NCBI GenBank assembly: GCA_934456365.1
Contig: CAKSHC010000009.1
Location: 1-64,000, forward strand
Source of the DNA: an uncultured Eubacteriales bacterium
Lineage (GTDB): Bacteria > Bacillota > Clostridia > Oscillospirales > UMGS1783
Direction: 5' to 3'
Length of the DNA: 64,000 nt
Both the position numbers and the translations under genes were made by a program. Positions within the stretch are counted from its first letter, which is position 1, and every line of letters begins with the position of its first letter. The notes under the pieces are model-generated. The model saw only the letters and a list, made by a program, of their open reading frames with translations. It searched no databases and had not been told where the DNA came from. Shown piece after piece: positions 63,497 to 64,000 of this stretch.

Positions 63497-64000
63497 ATGG
63501 GAAAGGTTGCGATCATTGGGGCGCAGCAGCCGCGATTTATCCGGGAGAAGATGAAGGCCTTTATTGACGCGGCCGGCCACAGCGCCGATCTTCTGGACAT
63601 GCCGACCCGCAACACGGCCGACTGGAAGGAGGCCCTGGTGGGATACGATGTGGTCATCAGCGCGGGGGAAAAGCTTCCGGCCGAGACCATTGATTTTCTG
63701 AAAAAGGACCTGCGGCTGCTTTCCCGCTTCGGAGTGGGAACGGACGAGATGGATTACCCCACGGCCACGCAAAACGGGATCGCCATCTGCAATGCGGCCG
63801 GGAGCTTCAACCGCCCCGTAGCCGAGTGCGCGCTGACGCTGATGCTTTGCCTGATGCGCAACATCATCCCCGGCAATGAGGAGGTGCATCGGTGCGATTG
63901 GAGCCGCTTTCTGGAGTCGCGTAACGGGATCCAGCTCTACGGAAAGACGGTCGGGCTGGTTGGTTTCGGCGGCATTCCGCAGACGCTTGCCCGGATGCTG
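63497..64000 (+). CDS. D-isomer-specific 2-hydroxyacid dehydrogenase, cut by the right window edge
   Basis: The first 168 residues are in the window. MGKVAIIGAQQPRFIREKMK leads the catalytic domain; LRLLSRFGVGTDEMDYPTAT, GIAICNAAGSFNRPVAECAL and the start of the NAD loop VGLVGFGGIPQTLARML follow the D-3-phosphoglycerate dehydrogenase family, with the Arg/Glu/His catalytic residues expected further on. It could oxidise a D-2-hydroxyacid intermediate of the operon. AAAGGGGGTG lies ahead of ATG 63497. The rest lies outside the window. Confidence 0.93.
   Translation, partial: MGKVAIIGAQQPRFIREKMKAFIDAAGHSADLLDMPTRNTADWKEALVGYDVVISAGEKLPAETIDFLKKDLRLLSRFGVGTDEMDYPTATQNGIAICNAAGSFNRPVAECALTLMLCLMRNIIPGNEEVHRCDWSRFLESRNGIQLYGKTVGLVGFGGIPQTLARML

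Overview
The window reads as chromosome of a GC-rich, spore-forming Firmicute of the class Clostridia, most like a gut Oscillospiraceae/Ruminococcaceae-type bacterium. The support is indirect: spore genes (gpr, spoIIP), strong AGGAGG ribosome sites, consensus sigma-A promoters, GHKL/LytTR signalling, an oleate hydratase and a BaiCD/BaiH-type flavoenzyme. No rRNA, CRISPR array, integrase or intact insertion sequence was found. Six tRNA genes are present. The left edge cuts a lipoprotein gene and the right edge cuts a dehydrogenase gene.

Layout. 0-5 kb: two lipoproteins divergent from a TetR-DUF998-GNAT-Vat-like acetyltransferase cluster. 5-11.2 kb: tRNA-Pro, a phosphodiesterase-like enzyme, yebC, a GHL10 protein and a copper ATPase. 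11.2-14.4 kb: spore genes, rpsT and a DUF3793 gene behind an iron-box-like palindrome. 14.5-23.4 kb: one leftward operon of nine genes, mostly with overlapping ends, running from a CPBP protease through tadA, nadB and nadC to the shikimate genes, including a single gene for chorismate mutase-AroE-AroK. 23.5-29.3 kb: a membrane XRE regulator, a GHKL/LytTR pair and a divergent cell-wall surface protein. 29.3-39.5 kb: accessory redox metabolism in three TetR-linked blocks: an SDR/DUF1295/flavin-protein operon, oleate hydratase, and an ene-reductase with a two-subunit aconitase X. 39.6-45.5 kb: a UvrD/HelIV-like helicase, a Cys-rich protein, a PPC protein, a membrane flavodoxin-like protein and an AT-rich orphan gene. 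45.5-46.0 kb: five tRNAs. 46.1-55.2 kb: hemZ, an MBL hydrolase, rel, recJ, then a one-chain ECF sigma/anti-sigma protein behind dus. 55.3-59.3 kb: ddl-murI-DUF1934-argS. 59.3-64 kb: a LacI-controlled sugar-acid operon.

How genes work together. The long left operon couples aspartate-to-NAD steps (nadB, nadC; nadA is not here) with seven shikimate activities plus chorismate mutase. recJ-rel-MBL-hemZ and ddl-murI-argS are ordinary housekeeping sets. The most unusual pieces are (1) the sigma factor, zinc anti-sigma motif, membrane anchor and outer domain in one polypeptide at 52824-53942; (2) the dehydratase plus ene-reductase operon at 35-39.4 kb, whose chemistry suggests a reductive dehydroxylation; (3) the TetR-flavoprotein-SDR-DUF1295 operon at 29.3-33.0 kb; (4) the triple aro fusion; and (5) a PfkB-family protein lacking the usual catalytic Asp inside the sugar-acid operon. 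All functional statements come from reading motifs by eye; no database search was run.
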